Source: Sphingomonas hankookensis
GTDB lineage: Bacteria > Pseudomonadota > Alphaproteobacteria > Sphingomonadales > Sphingomonadaceae
DNA length: 64,000 bases
Direction of reading: 5' to 3'
Assembly: GCF_028551275.1 (NCBI RefSeq)
Contig: NZ_CP117025.1
Location: 3,092,001-3,156,000 of the forward strand
Part shown: in pieces, positions 60,549 to 64,000 of the stretch
Position numbering within the stretch: position 1 is the first letter of the stretch
Layout of the letters: the number at the start of each line of letters is the position of its first letter
Translations under genes and position numbers: made by a program
The notes under the pieces: generated by a model
Seen by the model: the letters and a program-made list of their open reading frames with translations, nothing else
Databases searched by the model: none
What the model was told of the DNA's origin: nothing

Positions 60549-60719
60549 ATGATCGACGATATCGACCGCACCGACGCCATTTTTCTCGTGGCGCGTCACG
60601 GCCGGGCGGCCCAGGATGTCGCCGGATCGCGCAGCGTCCGCGCGGGCAAGCGGGGTGACGCGGGCGAAGCGGTTCGCTGGCAGGCGATCCGCAGTTTCAT
60701 CCAGCGGGGGATCGGGTGA
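60549..60719 (+). CDS. Possible 56-residue small protein
   Basis: ATG 60549 is preceded by a perfect GGAGGA with a short 4-base gap. The product begins MIDDIDRTDAIFLVARHG and ends IQRGIG; it is polar and slightly basic, with no membrane segment. The frame shows good third-position GC. No homologue is recalled; support is the ribosome-binding site and codon bias only. Confidence 0.4.
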   Translation: MIDDIDRTDAIFLVARHGRAAQDVAGSRSVRAGKRGDAGEAVRWQAIRSFIQRGIG

Positions 60720-60751
60720 CGTCGCCACCGCGCTTTGCGACGGCGAAGGAA

Positions 60752-60788
60752 GAGTAGAAGCGGGACCCCGGCTCAAGGCCGGGGTGAC
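60752..60788. repeat. Palindromic repeat, family A (half unit)
   Basis: Only the right half remains: AGAAGCGGGACCCCGGCTCAAG and GCCGGGGTGAC (the CC-GG variant). It overlaps the last codons and stop of the CcdA-like gene read in the opposite direction. Confidence 0.75.
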
Positions 60789-60991
60789 GGGGGATATTCG
60801 GGCGACCCGGCCCAATCGTTCCATTCGGCGATCGCGGTCGCCGTTTCCGCGCGCAGCCGGGCGTGCGTCGCCTCCTCGATCGCGCGGAGCAACGCCGCGT
60901 GGCAGGTCGCGGCGACGTCGACGCCAGCGGCCCGTGCCCGTTCGAACAGCGCGGGATCGATTGCGACCTTACCGGGCGTGGAAGAAGTCAT
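60773..60991 (-). CDS. Solitary CcdA-like antitoxin
   Basis: A 72-residue protein resembling CcdA antitoxins: VAIDPALFERARAAGVDVAATCHAALLRAIEE (about 9-40; the N-terminal dimer/DNA-binding part) and the C-terminal toxin-binding type ETATAIAEWNDW (about 49-60). The last residues (GSPEYPPSPRP) and the stop come from a family A repeat. No ccdB toxin gene follows; beyond the repeat the opposite-strand small gene begins. ATG 60991 lies within the uvrC 3' end, overlapping it by 23 bases. Confidence 0.7.
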   Translation of the reverse strand: MTSSTPGKVAIDPALFERARAAGVDVAATCHAALLRAIEEATHARLRAETATAIAEWNDWAGSPEYPPSPRP

Positions 60992-62900
60992 AGACCCCCT
61001 GTGCCATTGCCTTGCTCACCCCTGGCGCCTTTTGCAGGTCCTCCAGACTGGCGTTGCGCACCGCGCGGGCGGTGCCGAAGTGCATCAGCAACGCCTTCTT
61101 CCGCGCCGGGCCGATGCCGGGCACGTCGTCGAGCGGACTGGCCCCCATCGCCTTGGCCCGCTTGTCGCGGTGTGCGCCGATGACGAAGCGGTGAACCTCG
61201 TCGCGCAGCCGCTGGAGGTAGAACAGCACCGGTGAATTGACCGGCAGCGTCAGTTCGCGCCCGTCCATCAGGTGAAACACCTCGCGCCCCTCGCGGCCAT
61301 GATGCGGCCCCTTCGCCACGCCGACCATGCAGACATCCTCGATGCCGAGGTCCTCCAGCACCGCCTTGGCCGCGCTCAACTGGCCCTTGCCGCCGTCAAT
61401 CAGGACGAGGTCGGGCCAGCCATTGCCGTCGCGGTCGGTCTCGCGATCCGGATTTTCCTCCTGCGCACGGGCGAAGCGGCGGGTCAGCACCTCCTTCATC
61501 ATCGCGAAGTCGTCGTTGGTCTGCGCCTGCTTGATGTTGAACTTGCGATACTGCCCCTTGCGGAACCCCTCCGGCCCGGCGACGACCATCGCGCCCAGCG
61601 CATTGGTGCCCTGGATATGGCTGTTGTCGTACACCTCGATCCGGTCGGGCGGCCCTTCCAACTCGAACAGGTCGGCGACCTCGCGCAGCAGCTTCGCCTG
61701 CGTCGTCGATTCCGCGTTTCGGCGCTCCAGCGCCTCCTCCGCATTGCGCTTGGCCTGGTCGAGCAGCCGGCGGCGGACACCGCGCTGCGGCACCGATAGC
61801 GCGACCTTGAACCCGGCGCGTTCGGCCATCGCCTCGGCCAGCACCGGCGCTTCGGCCAGGTCGCGGTCGACGAACACGTTGCGCGGCGGCGGCACCTCTT
61901 CGTAGAATTGCATCAGGAAGGCGGCCATGACCTCGTCCTCGGGCACGTCGTTGGTGTGCGCGGGGAAGAAGCTGCGATGGCCCCAATTCTGGCCGCCGCG
62001 GATGAAGAAGGCCTGGATGCCGATCGTCCCCTCACGACAGGCCATGGCGAAGATATCGGCATCGCCGACGCCGTCCGCGTTGATCGCCTGCGAACCCTGG
62101 ATGAAGGTCAGCGCCTTCAACCGGTCGCGCAGCACGGCGGCCAGTTCGAAGTCCATCGCCTCCGCCGCCGCCTGCATCTGCGTGCCCAGCTTCGCCTGCA
62201 CCTTGGTCGACTTGCCGGCGAGGAAGTCCTTCGCGTCCGCAATCAGCTCGGCATAGGCGGCCTGATCGATCCGCCCAACGCACGGCGCCGAGCAGCGCTT
62301 GATCTGGTACAGCAGGCACGGCCGGTCGCGGGTCTTGAAGAAGCCGTCGGTGCAGGAGCGCAGCAGGAACAGCTTCTGCAACGCGTTCAGCGTCTGCGTC
62401 ACCGATCCGGCGGACGCGAATGGGCCATAGTAGTTACCCTTCGCCCGCCGCGCGCCGCGATGCTTCTGAATGCGCGGAAATTCATGATCGGCGCGCAGCA
62501 GGATGAACGGGAACGACTTATCGTCGCGCAGCAGCACGTTGTACGGCGGGCGATAGCGCTTGATGAGCTGCGCTTCGAGCAGCAGCGCCTCCGCCTCGTT
62601 ATTGGTCGTGACGATCGTCATCGACCGGGTCTGCGCGACCATGCGCTGCAACCGCTTCGTCAGGCGCGACACCTGCGTATAGTTGGCGACACGGTTCTTG
62701 AGCGCGCGCGCCTTGCCGACATACAGCACCTCGCCGCGCGCATCCTGCATCCGGTACACGCCGGGCCGCGCGGGCAGCGTCGCCAGCACGTTGCGGATCG
62801 CGGCGACGCCGGCGTCGATATCCGGCGCGTCCGACCCGCGCACGGTGAAGCTGGCCTTGTCCTCGTGGAAGCGGTTGGGAGCGTTGGGCGTTTCCGACAT
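60969..62900 (-). CDS. uvrC: Excinuclease ABC subunit C
   Basis: A 643-residue nucleotide-excision-repair nuclease. GIY-YIG domain for the 3' cut: PGVYRMQDARGEVLYVGKARALKNRV (about 55-80). The Cys-rich region CSAPCVGRI (about 188-196), UvrB-binding UVR motif (about 221-255), and C-terminal RNase H-like endonuclease for the 5' cut with YDNSHIQGTNALGAMVV (about 424) and VLIDGGKGQL (about 491) follow. A helix-hairpin-helix pair ends the protein (DVPGIGPARKKALL). ATG 62900 gives MSETPNAP. Confidence 0.96.
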   Translation of the reverse strand: MSETPNAPNRFHEDKASFTVRGSDAPDIDAGVAAIRNVLATLPARPGVYRMQDARGEVLYVGKARALKNRVANYTQVSRLTKRLQRMVAQTRSMTIVTTNNEAEALLLEAQLIKRYRPPYNVLLRDDKSFPFILLRADHEFPRIQKHRGARRAKGNYYGPFASAGSVTQTLNALQKLFLLRSCTDGFFKTRDRPCLLYQIKRCSAPCVGRIDQAAYAELIADAKDFLAGKSTKVQAKLGTQMQAAAEAMDFELAAVLRDRLKALTFIQGSQAINADGVGDADIFAMACREGTIGIQAFFIRGGQNWGHRSFFPAHTNDVPEDEVMAAFLMQFYEEVPPPRNVFVDRDLAEAPVLAEAMAERAGFKVALSVPQRGVRRRLLDQAKRNAEEALERRNAESTTQAKLLREVADLFELEGPPDRIEVYDNSHIQGTNALGAMVVAGPEGFRKGQYRKFNIKQAQTNDDFAMMKEVLTRRFARAQEENPDRETDRDGNGWPDLVLIDGGKGQLSAAKAVLEDLGIEDVCMVGVAKGPHHGREGREVFHLMDGRELTLPVNSPVLFYLQRLRDEVHRFVIGAHRDKRAKAMGASPLDDVPGIGPARKKALLMHFGTARAVRNASLEDLQKAPGVSKAMAQGVYDFFHAR

Positions 62901-62939
62901 CGCGCCCGATTTAGGGAGTGCGCCCGCCAAGCGCCAGCG

Positions 62940-64000
62940 TCATGCCGCGGCGGGCGTGCGGCCCAAATCCTTGGCGCGGTACATCAGCAGGTCGGCGCGC
63001 TGGATCACGTCGTCGATCGATCGGTCGCCGGCCTCGATCCGCGCCGCGCCGATGCTGAGCGTCCAGGCCGGCAGCCCCGGCTCGCCGCGACCGGCGCGCA
63101 GGCGGATCTGTTCGGCGGCGATCAGCGGATCGGCGGCGCTGGTGACGACCAGAAACTCGTCCCCGCCCAGCCGCGCGACGAAATCGCCGCCGACGCTGCG
63201 TTGCAGGCCGGTCGCGATCGCGACCAGCACCCGGTCGCCGACGCCGTGGCCATGGCGGTCGTTGATCGCCTTGAACCGGTCGACATCGATCAGCAGCGCG
63301 ACCCGCCCCGGCACCAGCAGCTCGGCCGCGCCCGCCGCCAGCGCGGCGCGGTTCCACACGCCGGTCAGCGGATCACGCAGCGCCATGTCGCGCAGCTGCT
63401 GCTGCGAATGCGATGCCGGAATCCACAACAGCGTCAGATTGGCTGCACCGAACAGCAGCTGATCGGCGAGGAACGGCACCATCGCCAGATGCGCGCCGAT
63501 CGCCTGCGGCACCAGCGCGCCGATCGCGCCGGTCAGGTAGATCGGAACATAGATGAGCAGCATCGCCCCGGCGATCCGCCGCGGCCGCGCCGTCCCATCG
63601 GTCGCGCGATTGCGGACGAGCGGCATGGCAAAGGCAAACGCGCATCCGGCACCGACCAGCGACCACATCGCCGATGCGACGGGCGCCGTCCCGAACACCA
63701 GGGTCACGATGGTCGGGATGATCGCGGTCGCCGCGATCACGCCCCACATCCACAGCGCGATGCCGCGCTGTCCGTCGAAGCGCCGCACGCCGCCCAGCAC
63801 CAGCGCCATCGACAGGGCGAGGACACCGTCGAACAACGGCTGGATCATCAGCGGGACGGGTTCCCCGACCAGCGCGGCCAGCACCAGCGCCGCGCAATAG
63901 CTGCCCGATCCCCAGCCCCAATACAGATACCATGCGCGGCGCCCGGCCATGGAAAAGAACACCACGGTATAGGCGGCACTGCACAGGATGCTGCATTGGC
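62940..64000 (-). CDS. Membrane-bound diguanylate cyclase (GGDEF), 5' end outside window
   Basis: The frame is open to the window edge, so the start is missing. At least 352 residues are present: about six membrane helices, then a GGDEF domain making cyclic di-GMP, with DPLTGVWNRAALAAGAAEL, DVDRFKAINDRHGHGVGDRVL and the active-site ARLGGDEFLVV. The inhibitory I-site, normally RxxD five residues before GGDEF, reads VGGD, so product feedback is probably lost. C-terminal DDVIQRADLLMYRAKDLGR is typical of the family. Confidence 0.92.
   Translation of the reverse strand, partial: QCSILCSAAYTVVFFSMAGRRAWYLYWGWGSGSYCAALVLAALVGEPVPLMIQPLFDGVLALSMALVLGGVRRFDGQRGIALWMWGVIAATAIIPTIVTLVFGTAPVASAMWSLVGAGCAFAFAMPLVRNRATDGTARPRRIAGAMLLIYVPIYLTGAIGALVPQAIGAHLAMVPFLADQLLFGAANLTLLWIPASHSQQQLRDMALRDPLTGVWNRAALAAGAAELLVPGRVALLIDVDRFKAINDRHGHGVGDRVLVAIATGLQRSVGGDFVARLGGDEFLVVTSAADPLIAAEQIRLRAGRGEPGLPAWTLSIGAARIEAGDRSIDDVIQRADLLMYRAKDLGRTPAAA

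Overview
The window is high-GC chromosomal DNA from an alphaproteobacterium, most likely of the family Sphingomonadaceae (Sphingomonas or a close relative). The evidence is the ChvI/ChvG–HprK–RapZ–EIIA–HPr block next to pckA, the NDUFA12–DUF2155–aat neighbourhood, the TonB-dependent receptor linked to glycosidases, and the many intergenic palindromic repeats. This assignment rests on gene content and order only; no search was run.

Layout. 1-4634 is the end of an integrative element: the C-terminal part of a cytosine methyltransferase, two small genes and a tyrosine integrase in an overlapping chain, then a three-gene leftward cargo (TIGR04255 protein, a GWDG/GGVQ-motif protein and an unknown protein). 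It abuts the 3' end of a tRNA-Pro gene, the probable attachment site. A tRNA-Ile2 follows. 4911-6987 is a LacI regulator divergent from a ROK fructokinase. 7281-18354 is a glucan-utilisation locus: GH3 beta-glucosidase, LacI regulator, TonB-dependent receptor, GH144-type lipoprotein and a 1012-residue (alpha/alpha)6-type glycosidase. A perfect 16-bp palindrome in the divergent promoter region is the likely operator. GH144 suggests beta-1,2-glucan as substrate. 18407-23916 is a five-gene caa3-type oxidase operon in which every junction is a 4-base ATGA overlap; it has a cytochrome c-fused subunit II and a fused subunit I-III.

24135-31426 holds aat, DUF2155, NDUFA12, DUF192, a double cold-shock protein, recX, a fatty acyl-AMP ligase, tRNA-Trp, a YqaA-type membrane protein, an outer-membrane beta-barrel and secE. 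nusG (31462) is separated from rplK-rplA (34789-35923) by about 2.8 kb carrying an AT-rich OLD-like ATPase/TOPRIM gene and a terminase-small-subunit-like gene. rplJ-rplL do not follow rplA. 36252-43829 contains a deaminase, a polysaccharide deacetylase, a histidine kinase whose linker is partly made of in-frame palindromic repeats, an Lrp regulator, a TPR protein, yaaA and three small membrane proteins.

43972-50402 is pckA divergent from chvI-chvG-hprK-rapZ-EIIA(Man)-HPr, joining envelope-stress two-component signalling to the regulatory phosphotransferase system. 50618-64000 carries a membrane-bound LuxR-DUF4019 protein, cfa, a protein O-mannosyltransferase-like protein with a polyprenol-phosphate sugar synthase, leuB, recO, a possible small RNA, a deacetylase-FemAB pair, a solitary CcdA-like antitoxin, uvrC and a GGDEF protein cut by the window edge.

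Best candidates for something undescribed are the TIGR04255 three-gene cargo in the tRNA-Pro element, the lone OLD-like nuclease gene between nusG and rplK, the paired RNA-like motif after nusG and rplA, and repeats that have become protein-coding in the histidine kinase and the CcdA-like gene.
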